Origin: Methylomonas fluvii | GTDB lineage: Bacteria; Pseudomonadota; Gammaproteobacteria; Methylococcales; Methylomonadaceae | DNA: 64,000 nucleotides | Assembly: GCF_014850975.1 (NCBI RefSeq) | Contig: NZ_JACXST010000001.1 | Span: 124,001-188,000 of the forward strand | Reading direction: 5' to 3' | Shown here: piece by piece, positions 49,253-58,845 of the stretch | Numbering within the stretch: position 1 is the stretch's first letter | Layout of the letters: each line of letters begins with the position of its first letter | The notes under the pieces: generated by a model | The model's database searches: none | What the model was told of the DNA's origin: nothing | What the model saw: only the letters and a program-made list of their open reading frames with translations | Program-made: the position numbers and the translations under genes

Positions 49253-49639
49253 CTATTTGTAGATGGCTTTGGGGTCTTTCAGTACCGACTCGGTGGTTTG
49301 CCATTCAGCATCTTTCAGGCTGCGGTAAAAGCAGCTTTCCCGACCGGTATGACAGGCGATACCGCCTTCCTGCTCAATTTTAAGCAATATTACATCAGCA
49401 TCGCAATCCAATTGCATGTCGATGACTTTTTGTCTATGCCCGGACTCTTCGCCCTTGCGCCATAATCGGTTGCGGGAGCGCGACCAGTAGACAGCATAGC
49501 CTTCGGCTGCGGTTAAAGCCAAAGACTCACGATTCATCCAGGCAAACATCACCACCCGGCCGCTATCGTGCTGTTGGGCAATGACCGGCACCAAACCGTC
49601 TTCGGTCCACTGGATTTCCTCCAACCAACTTTCACTCAT
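49253..49639 (-). CDS. hisI: Phosphoribosyl-AMP cyclohydrolase HisI
   Basis: Opens the purine ring of phosphoribosyl-AMP in histidine synthesis; 128 aa, the stand-alone cyclohydrolase without a fused HisE domain. Signatures are [28 protein letters not shown], the metal-ligand segment DCDADVILL and [11 protein letters not shown]. It overlaps hisF by four bases and is last in the his run; no hisE gene is present in the window. Confidence 0.95.
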   Translation of the reverse strand: MSESWLEEIQWTEDGLVPVIAQQHDSGRVVMFAWMNRESLALTAAEGYAVYWSRSRNRLWRKGEESGHRQKVIDMQLDCDADVILLKIEQEGGIACHTGRESCFYRSLKDAEWQTTESVLKDPKAIYK

Positions 49640-50409
49640 AAGCGCACCTCTATACCTCTGGCTTGCATGTGTTTTTTGGCTTGCTCTATCGTGTATTCGG
49701 CAAAATGGAAAATGCTGGCGGCCAAAACCGCATCGGCTTTACCTTGGGTAATGCCATCGGCTAGATGGTCCAGATTGCCGACGCCGCCGGAGGCAATAAC
49801 CGGAATACTGACCGCTTCGCTGATCGCCCGGGTCAAGGCCAAGTCAAAGCCGGATTTGGTGCCGTCGCGGTCCATGCTGGTCAATAAAATTTCACCCGCG
49901 CCGTAGTCTTTCATTCTGACAGCCCACTCGACCGCATTGATGCCAGTCGGTTTGCGGCCGCCGTGGGTAAAGATTTCCCAACGGCTTTCCTCGCCTTCCT
50001 GACTGACTTTTTTGGCGTCGATAGCCACCACGATACATTGCGAACCAAACTTTTCGGCCGCTTCCTTAACAAACTCCGGCCGAAATACTGCCGCGCTGTT
50101 GATACCGACCTTGTCCGCGCCGGCATTAAGCATACGGCGGATGTCTTCCAACACCCGGATGCCACCGCCCACGGTCAGCGGTATGAATACTTCGCTGGCG
50201 ACCTGTTCGACCACATGGACGATGGTGTCGCGGTTGTCGTGGGTGGCGGTGATGTCCAGAAAAGTGATTTCGTCGGCACCTTCTCTATCGTAGCGACGAG
50301 CAATTTCCACCGGATCACCGGCATCGCGGATGTCGACAAACTTCACGCCTTTAACGACGCGGCCGTTATCGACATCCAGGCAAGGAATAATACGTTTGGC
50401 TAAGCTCAT
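49636..50409 (-). CDS. hisF: Imidazole glycerol phosphate synthase, cyclase subunit HisF
   Basis: A (beta/alpha)8 barrel that, with HisH, makes IGP and AICAR from PRFAR and ammonia. Catalytic Asp in [14 protein letters not shown] and in VVAIDAKKV; phosphate-binding loops in VGGGIR and ASGGVG. 257 aa. Paired with hisH encoded two genes upstream. Confidence 0.97.
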   Translation of the reverse strand: MSLAKRIIPCLDVDNGRVVKGVKFVDIRDAGDPVEIARRYDREGADEITFLDITATHDNRDTIVHVVEQVASEVFIPLTVGGGIRVLEDIRRMLNAGADKVGINSAAVFRPEFVKEAAEKFGSQCIVVAIDAKKVSQEGEESRWEIFTHGGRKPTGINAVEWAVRMKDYGAGEILLTSMDRDGTKSGFDLALTRAISEAVSIPVIASGGVGNLDHLADGITQGKADAVLAASIFHFAEYTIEQAKKHMQARGIEVRL

Positions 50410-50434
50410 GGTTTACGATTTAACGGCTAATAGC

Positions 50435-51181
50435 TCAGACATCGGCTCCGCCGAAAGACTCGGCGAGCTTTTCGCCTTCGGCAAAATCCAGTGTGCCTTC
50501 GTAAATGGCGCGGCCAGTAATGGCACCCATGATGCCTTCGTGTGCCACAGCGCCAAGTGCGCGAATATCGTCCAAGTTTGTAATGCCGCCCGAGGCGATG
50601 ATAGGAATGTGAACCGAACGCGCCAATTTGGCGGTCGCTTCGACATTGACGCCTTGCATCATGCCGTCGCGGGAAATATCGGTGTAGATGATGGCAGCAA
50701 CGCCGTTGGACTCAAATTTTTGCGCTAGGTCAATCACGTCGTGGCGGGACAGTTTCGACCAACCGTCGATCGCTACTTTGCCGTCACGGGCATCCAGGCC
50801 GATGATGATGTGGCCGGGAAACTCAATCGATACGTCGCGCACGAAATGCGGTTCGCTGACGGCCTTGGTGCCGATAATTACGTACTGTACGCCGGCTTCC
50901 AGGTAAGCCTGGATGGTGTCTTCGTCGCGGATACCGCCGCCGATTTGCACCGGCACATCGGGATAAGCCTGGACGATGGCGTTAATAACCTGGGCATTTT
51001 TCGGTTTACCGGCGAAGGCACCGTCTAAATCGACTAGGTGCAATCGTTTTGCCCCTGCTTCAACCCAGCGCCCGGCCACAGCCACCGGATCGTCCGAGAA
51101 TACGGTATCGTCTTCCATACGACCCTGGCGCAAACGGACACATTTTCCTTCCTTCAAGTCAATTGCGGGTATCAGCAACAT
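50435..51181 (-). CDS. hisA: ProFAR isomerase HisA
   Basis: A (beta/alpha)8 barrel that isomerises ProFAR to PRFAR. The catalytic Asp is in [17 protein letters not shown]; the second in YTDISRDGM; phosphate loops QIGGGIRDE and ASGGITN. 248 aa, 25 bases before hisF. Confidence 0.97.
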   Translation of the reverse strand: MLLIPAIDLKEGKCVRLRQGRMEDDTVFSDDPVAVAGRWVEAGAKRLHLVDLDGAFAGKPKNAQVINAIVQAYPDVPVQIGGGIRDEDTIQAYLEAGVQYVIIGTKAVSEPHFVRDVSIEFPGHIIIGLDARDGKVAIDGWSKLSRHDVIDLAQKFESNGVAAIIYTDISRDGMMQGVNVEATAKLARSVHIPIIASGGITNLDDIRALGAVAHEGIMGAITGRAIYEGTLDFAEGEKLAESFGGADV

Positions 51182-51249
51182 ATTTAAATCTCGACAGTTA
51201 AAACACTAAATCTAAAGGTTAGTAAAGCCAACGTCTAAGGGTTGGGGAG

Positions 51250-51891
51250 TTACGCGTTTCCATCCCAGGCCAGGAAGTTTTGCAATAGCTGCAAGCCGAC
51301 GGTCTGGCTTTTTTCGGGATGAAATTGCACGGCAAATTTATTATCTTTTGCCAGTGCGCAGGTAAATGCTTGCGGATAATCGGCGGTGGCAGCACTGTCG
51401 CGCTGATCATCCGGAGCCGCATAATAGCTGTGTACGAAATAAAAGCGGCTATGATCAGGAATATCCTGCCAGAGCGGATGTGGAGTTTGTTTGACCTGAT
51501 TCCAGCCCATGTGTGGAATTTTCAGCACATTGCCATCACCGTCCAGCATTTGATCGGCAAAACGGCGGGCATGACCGGGGAATATATTCAGACAGGCAAT
51601 ACCGTCATTTTCCTCGCTGTCGGTCAGCAAGGCCTGCATACCCAGGCAGATGCCCAGAAAAGGTTTGCTTTGCGCTACTTCGCGGATCACATCCGCCAAA
51701 CCACTCTCGTTCAAGGCTTGCATACAATCGCGTATCGCGCCGACCCCCGGAAATACCACGCGATCCGCCGAGCGAATCACCATGGCATCGGCCGTTATTT
51801 GCACGTTTACCCGGCTATCGGCATGTTGAAGCGCTTTGGCAATGGAATGCAGATTTCCCATTCCGTAATCGATAACGGCTACTGATGACAT
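51250..51891 (-). CDS. hisH: Imidazole glycerol phosphate synthase, glutaminase subunit HisH
   Basis: Class I glutamine amidotransferase that feeds ammonia to HisF. Nucleophile Cys in [11 protein letters not shown], His/Glu of the triad in [11 protein letters not shown], and the PGVGA oxyanion strand. 213 aa. Lies between hisB and hisA. Confidence 0.96.
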   Translation of the reverse strand: MSSVAVIDYGMGNLHSIAKALQHADSRVNVQITADAMVIRSADRVVFPGVGAIRDCMQALNESGLADVIREVAQSKPFLGICLGMQALLTDSEENDGIACLNIFPGHARRFADQMLDGDGNVLKIPHMGWNQVKQTPHPLWQDIPDHSRFYFVHSYYAAPDDQRDSAATADYPQAFTCALAKDNKFAVQFHPEKSQTVGLQLLQNFLAWDGNA

Positions 51892-51938
51892 AAAACTAGA
51901 GATACAAGGTCGGGGTTTCTAGGCGAAAAGTGTGGAAA

Positions 51939-52532
51939 TTATAGACTGCCTTTAGTCGAAGGCATGATGCCAGCCATCCTCTCGTCGTGACTAATTGCCA
52001 TCCGCACGGCCCGGCCGAATGCCTTGAATACGGTTTCGGCAATATGATGGGCATTGCCACCCTTCAGGTTATCGATGTGCAAAGTCACGCCGGCATGATT
52101 GACAAAGCCCTGGAAAAACTCTTTGAACAAATCAACGTCAAAGCTGCCGATAAAGGCGCGTTTGAATTCCACTTGGTAGAACAAACCGGGTCGGCCGGAA
52201 AAATCTATTACCACCCGCGACAAGGATTCATCCAGCGGGCAATAGGCGTGACCATAGCGATAAATGCCTTTTTTATCGCCCAGCGCTTTGGCAAAGGCTT
52301 GACCGAGCGTAATGCCGATGTCTTCCACACTGTGATGGGCATCGATATGCAGATCGCCATGGGACACGATCTCCATGTCTATCAAGCCGTGTCTGGCTAT
52401 CTGATCCAGCATGTGATCCAAAAACGGCAAGCCGGTAGTAAACGCGGCTGTGCCGTTACCGTCGAGATTAATGGAAACTTTGATCTGGGTTTCGAGCGTA
52501 TTGCGCTCAACCTGGGCGGTGCGTGGGTTCAT
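51939..52532 (-). CDS. hisB: Imidazoleglycerol-phosphate dehydratase HisB
   Basis: Monofunctional 197-aa dehydratase with two manganese-binding His-rich motifs, [10 protein letters not shown] and [17 protein letters not shown], and [16 protein letters not shown]. There is no fused histidinol-phosphatase domain, unlike E. coli HisB, so the phosphatase must be encoded elsewhere. First his gene of the run, 49 bases after pepN. Confidence 0.97.
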   Translation of the reverse strand: MNPRTAQVERNTLETQIKVSINLDGNGTAAFTTGLPFLDHMLDQIARHGLIDMEIVSHGDLHIDAHHSVEDIGITLGQAFAKALGDKKGIYRYGHAYCPLDESLSRVVIDFSGRPGLFYQVEFKRAFIGSFDVDLFKEFFQGFVNHAGVTLHIDNLKGGNAHHIAETVFKAFGRAVRMAISHDERMAGIMPSTKGSL

Positions 52533-52581
52533 GCTTAATGCGGATGGCTTATTTCGGCGCTAGTTTACGTGATTGTGACAA

Positions 52582-55227
52582 CTACGCCAAACTCTTGCTG
52601 GCGATCTCATAGACATCCTTAGATAGATGCTCGGTAGCGACGATACGCTGTAATTGCTGTTTCATCAAGCCCTGCCGGGCTGCGTCATAACGCCGCCATT
52701 GCGCCAGCCCGGTCACCATCCGCGAGGCGATTTGCGGATTGAGGGTATTCAGCGCCAAAACCTGGTCGGCCAGGAAGCGATAACCCTCACCGTTTTGGGC
52801 ATGAAAATGTAGCGGATTGGCTTGGCTGAAGGCGCCAATCAACGACCGCACCCGATTTGGGATCTTCATATCAAACGCCGGATGTTTCATCAAGGCCTGC
52901 ACTGTGGCAAAGGTGTTAGGCATGCTGCTGGTGGCTTGCAAGGTAAACCATTTGTCGATAACCAGCGCTTCTTGCCGCCATTTCTCGTAAAAACTATCCA
53001 GACTTCTGGCCTTGGCCGGATGGTTACTGTTGACGATAGCCGACAACGCCGCCAATTGATCGGTCATATTCCGGGCGCTGTAAAATTGCTGCTCGGCAAC
53101 ATGATAAACGTCCTGATTTTCCAGCTTGCTCAAATAACTCAAACAGGCATTTTTCAAGCGCCGCCGCCCCACCGCTCCGGCATCGAAACTACCGGATTCG
53201 TCGCGGTGATGTTGGACATATAGCTGTTTAAACTCGGCTTGTAATTGCTCGGCCAGTGTCTTTTTGACAAACTCCCGGGCTTGATGAATCGCTTCGACAT
53301 CGATAACAGCCATCTGCCCGGACAAATAACTTTCTTCCGGCAGCGCCAGCAGCAACGCTTGATAAGACAAATCACCGCCGCTATCGGTCAACACGCTACG
53401 ATAGGCATCGACGATAACCGGCTCCAACTGCAAAGGCCGACCCAACTCAATAGCGTCGACCAGCTTAAAAATCACTTGCACCGCCAACTGTTGACCGGCT
53501 TCCCAGCGGTTAAAGGTATCGCTATCGTGCCGCAGCAGAAAGTCCAATTCGTCCAGGCTACGCTCCATTTTCAGGGTAACCGGCGCGGAAAAGCCTCTTA
53601 GCAGCGACACTACCGGCTGCTGCGATAACCTATCAAAGCTAAAGGTTTGCTCCGCTTCCGTGACATTCAAGGTGATTTCCGCCTGACTGGAAGCCTTGTA
53701 ATGAATCTGCGCAGCCGAACCGTCGGCGGCGAGTAAACCCATTTTTAAAGGAATATGCAGCGGCGCTTTCACCGGTTGATTTGGGGTGGGTGCGCAGCTT
53801 TGCTGTATGGTCAAATGCAGATGTTGCGATTCGGCGTCGTATTGCTGACTGACCGTCAATACCGGCGTGCCGGCTTGGGAATACCAAAGACGAAATTGAT
53901 TTAATTCCACACCGTTAGCGTCTTCCAAGGCCTTGACAAAATCCTCGCAAGTCACCGCCTGGCCGTCGTGGCGCTGAAAATATAAATCACAGCCATTTCT
54001 GAAACCGGCCGCGCCCAGCAAGGTGTGCAGCATCCTTACCACTTCCGCGCCTTTTTCATAGACGGTCAGCGTGTAGAAATTGTTGATTTCGATATACGCT
54101 TCCGGACGAATCGGATGCGCCAGCGGGCCGGCATCCTCGGCAAACTGCCGGGTGCGCAAGGCGTTGACGTCTTCGATGCGTTTCACGGCCGGCGAAGTGC
54201 GATCACCGCTGAATTGCTGGTCGCGGAACACGGTAAAGCCTTCCTTCAAACTCAACTGAAACCAGTCGCGGCAAGTGACGCGATTGCCGGACCAGTTATG
54301 GAAATATTCGTGACCGATCACGCCTTCGATGTGCTCGTAATCGCTGTCGGTCGCAGTATCCGGGCGCGCCAACACGAACTTGGTGTTGAATACGTTCAGG
54401 CCCTTGTTTTCCATCGCCCCCATATTGAAATGGTCGACCGCGACGATCATGTACAAATCCAGGTCGTATTCCAGGCCGTAAGTCTCTTCGTCCCAGCGCA
54501 TCGCGTTTTTTAAGGACTGCATCGCGTGAGCGCATTTGTCGACATTGTGCTGCTCGACAAATATTTCCAGCGCGATATTGCGACCGCTCATCGTAGTAAA
54601 TTGGTCAGCCACGCATTCCAACTGCCCGGCCACCAAGGCAAATAAGTAACAAGGCTTGGCGAAGGGGTCTTCCCAGCTTACCCAGTGCCGATTGCCATCC
54701 AATTCGCCGCTGCCGGTTTTATTGCCGTTGGACAGCAAGACCGGATATTTGCTCTTATCGCCAATCAAAGTGGTTTTAAAGCGGCTCATCACATCCGGCC
54801 GGTCCAGAAACCAGGTGATTTTCCGAAAACCCTGCGCCTCGCATTGCGTGCACAGCATGCTGCTGGACAGATACAAACCCTCCAGTGCGGTATTGGCTTG
54901 CGGGTTGATGATGTTTTCGATGACGACTTGAAACGGCCTGTCCTGCGGTACTTCATGCACGATCAAGGCTTCCTCGTCCAGCATATACTGGCTTTTCTCC
55001 AGCGCTTGGCCGTCTATCGCAATGCTCACCAGCTGCAATTCCTCGCCGAGCAATTTCAATGTAGCGCTGCTGTCCTGGCTCAGCGGATTGCGGCGTAAAC
55101 TCAAGGTGGAGCGCACCTGCGTGCGTCGTTCGTCCAAGTCGAAATGCAATTCGACCTGATCGATCAGATATTCGGGCGGAGTGTAGTCTTTCAGGAAAAC
55201 CGTTTGCGGGCTTGCATCGCGCATCAT
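52582..55227 (-). CDS. pepN: Aminopeptidase N
   Basis: M1-family zinc aminopeptidase, 881 aa. Exopeptidase motif GAMENKGLNVF, zinc site HEYFHNW with the distal Glu in LKEGFTVFRD. The N-terminal domain begins YTPPEYLIDQVELHFDLD; the C-terminal superhelical part has the PepN-type DUF3458 character. Its ATG directly follows the psiE stop (TAAATG), so they are coupled. Confidence 0.96.
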   Translation of the reverse strand: MMRDASPQTVFLKDYTPPEYLIDQVELHFDLDERRTQVRSTLSLRRNPLSQDSSATLKLLGEELQLVSIAIDGQALEKSQYMLDEEALIVHEVPQDRPFQVVIENIINPQANTALEGLYLSSSMLCTQCEAQGFRKITWFLDRPDVMSRFKTTLIGDKSKYPVLLSNGNKTGSGELDGNRHWVSWEDPFAKPCYLFALVAGQLECVADQFTTMSGRNIALEIFVEQHNVDKCAHAMQSLKNAMRWDEETYGLEYDLDLYMIVAVDHFNMGAMENKGLNVFNTKFVLARPDTATDSDYEHIEGVIGHEYFHNWSGNRVTCRDWFQLSLKEGFTVFRDQQFSGDRTSPAVKRIEDVNALRTRQFAEDAGPLAHPIRPEAYIEINNFYTLTVYEKGAEVVRMLHTLLGAAGFRNGCDLYFQRHDGQAVTCEDFVKALEDANGVELNQFRLWYSQAGTPVLTVSQQYDAESQHLHLTIQQSCAPTPNQPVKAPLHIPLKMGLLAADGSAAQIHYKASSQAEITLNVTEAEQTFSFDRLSQQPVVSLLRGFSAPVTLKMERSLDELDFLLRHDSDTFNRWEAGQQLAVQVIFKLVDAIELGRPLQLEPVIVDAYRSVLTDSGGDLSYQALLLALPEESYLSGQMAVIDVEAIHQAREFVKKTLAEQLQAEFKQLYVQHHRDESGSFDAGAVGRRRLKNACLSYLSKLENQDVYHVAEQQFYSARNMTDQLAALSAIVNSNHPAKARSLDSFYEKWRQEALVIDKWFTLQATSSMPNTFATVQALMKHPAFDMKIPNRVRSLIGAFSQANPLHFHAQNGEGYRFLADQVLALNTLNPQIASRMVTGLAQWRRYDAARQGLMKQQLQRIVATEHLSKDVYEIASKSLA

Positions 55228-55776
55228 TTATCGCTCGTCTTGTTTGACAGGTTGTGGCGGTTTATAAGAAATCAGCCAGTAAGTAAGGCCCAGCGCCACG
55301 ATGACCGCAGCGATGGCCATAATATAAGCCGGATCCAAATCCTTGAAATCCAGCATGATCACTTTTCGGGCCACGGCCATCAAAGCGGTGGCTATGACCA
55401 TTTTAATCGGTAGCGTGTCGTGTTTGATGTACAGCGTGATGTTGATAAATATCTCTATCGCGATCAACACCGCCATGAATGACCCAAAAATCACCAGTAT
55501 GTCGGAGACCGTCAGCATCAAAAACGGCGCCGCGACCACACGCTGATACATCACATAACCCACATCAGCCACGCCCCACAAAATCACCAACACCATCAGC
55601 ACCGCCAATATTCTGACCGCGAAATGAATTACCGCATGCAGGACTTTGAGCATGGCATCTTCCGGAACCGGCGGCACTTTTACCTCGTGGCTTTCCTCGC
55701 GCAAATTGCGGTTAGCGTTAGGGCGAGAAGATGCTGGTGGTGGCATGGAAGGTCGAACGGGCGGTTTAGTGTCCAT
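55228..55776 (-). CDS. PsiE-family membrane protein
   Basis: A 182-aa protein with a cytoplasmic proline-rich N-terminus and four membrane helices (LHAVIHFAVRILAVLMVLVILW, DILVIFGSFMAVLIAIEIFI, KMVIATALMAVARKVIM, YIMAIAAVIVALGLTYWL). The IEIFINITLY and TALMAVARKVI segments match the phosphate-starvation-inducible PsiE family, whose function is not known. It abuts the DUF423 gene upstream and pepN downstream with no spacing. Confidence 0.82.
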   Translation of the reverse strand: MDTKPPVRPSMPPPASSRPNANRNLREESHEVKVPPVPEDAMLKVLHAVIHFAVRILAVLMVLVILWGVADVGYVMYQRVVAAPFLMLTVSDILVIFGSFMAVLIAIEIFINITLYIKHDTLPIKMVIATALMAVARKVIMLDFKDLDPAYIMAIAAVIVALGLTYWLISYKPPQPVKQDER

Positions 55777-56151
55777 CTACAACTCCTGGTTTTTCTGCCA
55801 AGCCACATAAGCCAACAAAGCCCATGCGGCTAAAAAAGCCAGGCCGCCCAACGGCGTAATCATACCCAGCCAACCGATATTGAATATCGCCAGTAAGTAT
55901 AGACTGCCGGAAAACAGCACGACGCCGGCCACCAAACACCAGCCGGCCCAGCGCAATAATTTATGCTCCGGTAACACCGCAATCAAGGCCAGAACCAATA
56001 CATGCCACATCTGGTAGCTTACCGCGGTTTTATAAACATCCAGCAGATGTTCGGATAATAAATGCTTCAAGCCATGCGCACCGAATGCGCCCATCGCCAC
56101 GCCGATAAATCCGCCAACGGCAGCTAGAAACAAAAAAGGTGGACGCATCAT
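55777..56151 (-). CDS. DUF423 family membrane protein
   Basis: A 124-aa protein with four membrane helices and the family signature VAMGAFGAHGLKHLL, then QMWHVLVLALIAVL and GMITPLGGLAFLAAWALLAY. Conserved in many bacteria without a known function. It overlaps moaB by four bases. Confidence 0.88.
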   Translation of the reverse strand: MMRPPFLFLAAVGGFIGVAMGAFGAHGLKHLLSEHLLDVYKTAVSYQMWHVLVLALIAVLPEHKLLRWAGWCLVAGVVLFSGSLYLLAIFNIGWLGMITPLGGLAFLAAWALLAYVAWQKNQEL

Positions 56152-56669
56152 TTCTCCAACAGGCGCGGCATCAGTTGCACCAGATTACACGGCCGGGTGC
56201 GGTAATCCAATTGCTCCTTGATCAAGGACTCCCAGGCAGTCCGGCAAGCACCGGTCGAACCAGGCACGCAGAAAATATACGTGGCGTTTGCGACACCGGC
56301 GATGGCCCGCGATTGCATCGTCGAGCTTTTGATGTCCTGATAAGAAAGCATCCGAAACACTTCGCCAAAGCCATCCAATACTTTATCCAGCAGCGGCTGA
56401 ATCGCTTCCGGGGTGCCATCGCGCCCCGTCACGCCGGTGCCGCCAGTGGTAATCACCGCATTGACCTGCGGATCGGCGATCCAATGACTGACGGCGGCGC
56501 GGATCTGGTAAATGTCGTCGGGGACGATTTTTTTATCGATCAAGTTATGACCGGCAGCAGTCAAACCGGTCACTAAGGTTTGCCCGGATACGTCGTCCAG
56601 TTCGGTACGAGTATCAGACACCGTCAACACGGCAATATTGATAGGAATAAACTCGCGGACTTCGCTCAC
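56148..56669 (-). CDS. moaB: Molybdenum cofactor biosynthesis protein B
   Basis: A 173-aa MogA/MoaB-fold protein with TVSDTRTELDDVSGQ near the start, the molybdopterin-binding TTGGTGVTGRDGTPEA motif and FCVPGSTGACRTAWE. It takes part in adenylylation of molybdopterin. First gene of the nine-gene minus-strand run that continues to hisI; no other molybdenum genes are near. Confidence 0.94.
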   Translation of the reverse strand: MSEVREFIPINIAVLTVSDTRTELDDVSGQTLVTGLTAAGHNLIDKKIVPDDIYQIRAAVSHWIADPQVNAVITTGGTGVTGRDGTPEAIQPLLDKVLDGFGEVFRMLSYQDIKSSTMQSRAIAGVANATYIFCVPGSTGACRTAWESLIKEQLDYRTRPCNLVQLMPRLLEK

Positions 56670-56790
56670 GGCAGGGCTCCAGATAAAGGCTACCGCATTC
56701 TATGTAAAGCGCCGCCGGACAAGCAAGCATTGTTTAATTCGCTGGCTGTCATACCGGCTTAACCGATAATGCCGTAAACTCCGGACATTG

Positions 56791-57903
56791 ATGTCAATTC
56801 AGTTAGCTGCCGCCTACTCGATCATGCCTATCCAGATTTCCCGTTACGAAAAAATCGCCAGTCTGGCCGCCTTGTGCCTGCTGCTATTTGCCTGCTATCA
56901 GGTATTAAAACCGTTTATTTTCGATTTGTTGTGGGCGGCAATTCTGTGTTTTGTCACCTGGCCGCTATATCTGCGTTTGCGCGATTGGAAGCTAACCGCC
57001 AACTGGGCCGCCACCGCCATGGTCCTGCCGATAGGCATATTACTGCTGACGCCGTTCGTCGCCGCCACGCTGACATTTACCGAAGACATAAACCACTTGC
57101 TGCAATGGCTGAATCAAAGCCGGCATGTGTGGCCGGAAGCGCCGGCTTGGCTGCAATCCTTGCCCTTAGTCGGCGACAACGCTGTCGCGGCCTGGCAAAG
57201 CGTCGGCGAAGACTCCAGCCGCCTCGTCAATCTGGCCCGGCAATATGCTTTGGGCGCCAGTAGCTGGTTGCTGCAACAAGGCATAGGTTTGGCCGGCGAG
57301 CTGATGCATATGGGCCTGGCTATTTTGGTGCTGTTTTTTTTCTATCGCGACGGCGAGCGCGTTGCTCAGCATGTCGTGATTGGCGTCGAACGCCTGGCCG
57401 GCGAACGCACCCAACGCATCTTGCACATCGTGCGCTCCAGCCTGAGGGCGGTGGTATACGGCATACTCGGCACCGCGTTGGTACAAGCACTGGCTTCCAT
57501 CCTGGGTTTTGTGATTGCCGGCGTGCCTTACGCCTTTGTACTGGGCGTCATCGCTTTCTTTTTAATGATCATCCCTGCGGCCGGGACGGTGATTTGGCTG
57601 CCGATTGCCTTGTGGTTGCTGGCAGAAGGCGAGACCGGCTGGGCGATCTTCATTGCCCTGTGGTTTTTGCTGTTCGTGGGCACGATAGACAACTGGCTGC
57701 GGCCGATATTGATCAGCAGGGAAGTGGAATTGCCGTTTGTGTTGATCGTATTCGGCATTTTCGGCGGCTTGTTGGCGTTTGGTTTTATCGGCGTATTCAT
57801 CGGCCCAACCTTGCTGGCCACCAGTTACGCCCTGATCCTGGACTGGCTGATCCGTAACGAACACGAGGAACAAAACAACGAAGCCGGCTTGAATGACAGC
57901 TGA
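56791..57903 (+). CDS. AI-2E family transporter (PerM/TqsA type)
   Basis: A 370-aa membrane protein of the UPF0118 family with about eight helices (ASLAALCLLLFACYQVL, MVLPIGILLLTPFVAATL, LMHMGLAILVLFFFYRDG, FVLGVIAFFLMIIPAAGTVI, LPFVLIVFGIFGGLLAFGFIGVFIGPTLLA). The FIGPTLLA and PAAGTVIWLP motifs are typical. Substrates of the family are mostly unproven; some export autoinducer-2. Start ATG 56791 follows CCGGA; a TTG lies immediately before it. Confidence 0.9.
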   Translation: MSIQLAAAYSIMPIQISRYEKIASLAALCLLLFACYQVLKPFIFDLLWAAILCFVTWPLYLRLRDWKLTANWAATAMVLPIGILLLTPFVAATLTFTEDINHLLQWLNQSRHVWPEAPAWLQSLPLVGDNAVAAWQSVGEDSSRLVNLARQYALGASSWLLQQGIGLAGELMHMGLAILVLFFFYRDGERVAQHVVIGVERLAGERTQRILHIVRSSLRAVVYGILGTALVQALASILGFVIAGVPYAFVLGVIAFFLMIIPAAGTVIWLPIALWLLAEGETGWAIFIALWFLLFVGTIDNWLRPILISREVELPFVLIVFGIFGGLLAFGFIGVFIGPTLLATSYALILDWLIRNEHEEQNNEAGLNDS

Positions 57904-57986
57904 TTTTGCGGCTAGTTGACTGCAATACCAACGCTGATTGCCGGCCCCACACTAGACTGAAATACGCCAAAGTAAGTTATTGCTAT

Positions 57987-58058
57987 CATTGTCGCCAGTT
58001 TCCTGGTAGATTCGAAGCCGTGATCGAACCGCAGTGAGATCACAAACGACCGACAATG
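57987..58058. ncRNA. Candidate structured element, three-stem fold
   Basis: CATTGTCG (57987-57994) pairs with CGACAATG (58051-58058). Inside, CCAG/CTGG (57995-58006) and GTGATC/GATCAC (58020-58043) form two further hairpins. The 72-base three-way junction lies between two genes, 120 bases before the microprotein at 58178. No known riboswitch class is matched; transcription is not shown. Confidence 0.3.
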
Positions 58059-58177
58059 ACAGCAAAACTGCAACCTTGCCCCTCGTACTCCTACCGTCTC
58101 CTCTTGTAATTGCCTTCCGGCAGCCCGAAGAAACGTCTTAATTAATTCAGCACTACCCCAGCAAAAATCGAGGCTTT

Positions 58178-58279
58178 ATGATTTTACGCACACCCCCGCC
58201 ACCCCGTATCGGCTGGCACTACGATACCTATTTCCTGGCCCAATTAAACAAAACCAAGAAACAGGCAACAGCGTCTTAA
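58178..58279 (+). CDS. 33-aa microprotein with W-x-Y-D-x-Y-F-L-A-Q-L motif
   Basis: Starts MILRTPPPPRIGWHYDTYF and ends in a basic KTKKQATAS tail. The WHYDTYFLAQLNK core matches WNYDSYFLAQLER of the 61-aa protein at 47442-47627. A GAGG site precedes the ATG with short spacing. The polyproline leader in front of the motif is another shared trait (KPEPIAAKP in the other protein). It is below the usual size cut-off and would be missed by standard gene callers. Function unknown. Confidence 0.6.
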   Translation: MILRTPPPPRIGWHYDTYFLAQLNKTKKQATAS

Positions 58280-58405
58280 TACCCGCTAGTTCGAATACGC
58301 TCGCTAAACTATAGCGACAAACGCCAATTCGCCGACGATTGGTCATTGAAACCAAAAGTTTTGTGGCCTGAGGTTTGCTTCCGTCACTGACGGAGGATAA
58401 AAATC

Positions 58406-58771
58406 ATGTCGGTGAAACACCCCTTTACCATCTGCCACGCGCAACAAGTTCCCGAACTCGGCAAATTTTCGTTTAACCTGCTGTATCGAGGCACGCCGCG
58501 ACATGCGGTTCTGGTGCGCTTCCACGGAGCGGTTTACGGCTATCTAAACCAATGCGTACACATGCCTAAGACGTTGGATTGTGAGAACAACAACATTTTC
58601 GACGCATCCGGACGCTATTTGCAGTGTTCCATGCACAGCATTTGCTACGACCCGGTCAGCGGCGAGTCTTTAAGCGAAATTTGTTTGGGCAAAAAGCTGA
58701 CCGCATTAAAGGTCAAAGAACAAGACGATTGGATTTATTTAGTGGATAAGAGGACCACAATTAGCGAGTGA
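58406..58771 (+). CDS. Small Rieske-type [2Fe-2S] protein
   Basis: A 121-aa soluble Rieske protein. Ligand pairs are C-V-H in NQCVHMP and C-S-M-H in LQCSMHSICYD; the linker (KTLDCENNNIFDASGRYL) is of normal length and the ligands match the ferredoxin-like subclass (C-x-H...C-x2-H). No catalytic domain is attached, so it may be an electron-transfer ferredoxin for an oxygenase encoded elsewhere. The ribosome site GGAGG (58392-58396) lies partly within a perfect hairpin (58380-58394). Confidence 0.85.
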   Translation: MSVKHPFTICHAQQVPELGKFSFNLLYRGTPRHAVLVRFHGAVYGYLNQCVHMPKTLDCENNNIFDASGRYLQCSMHSICYDPVSGESLSEICLGKKLTALKVKEQDDWIYLVDKRTTISE

Positions 58772-58845
58772 GGCCTGGACCCGGGGCGAACAATAAGCAT
58801 CGCCCCATTGACTTTCAGACGGTTGCCCGGCAAACCCATCCGACC

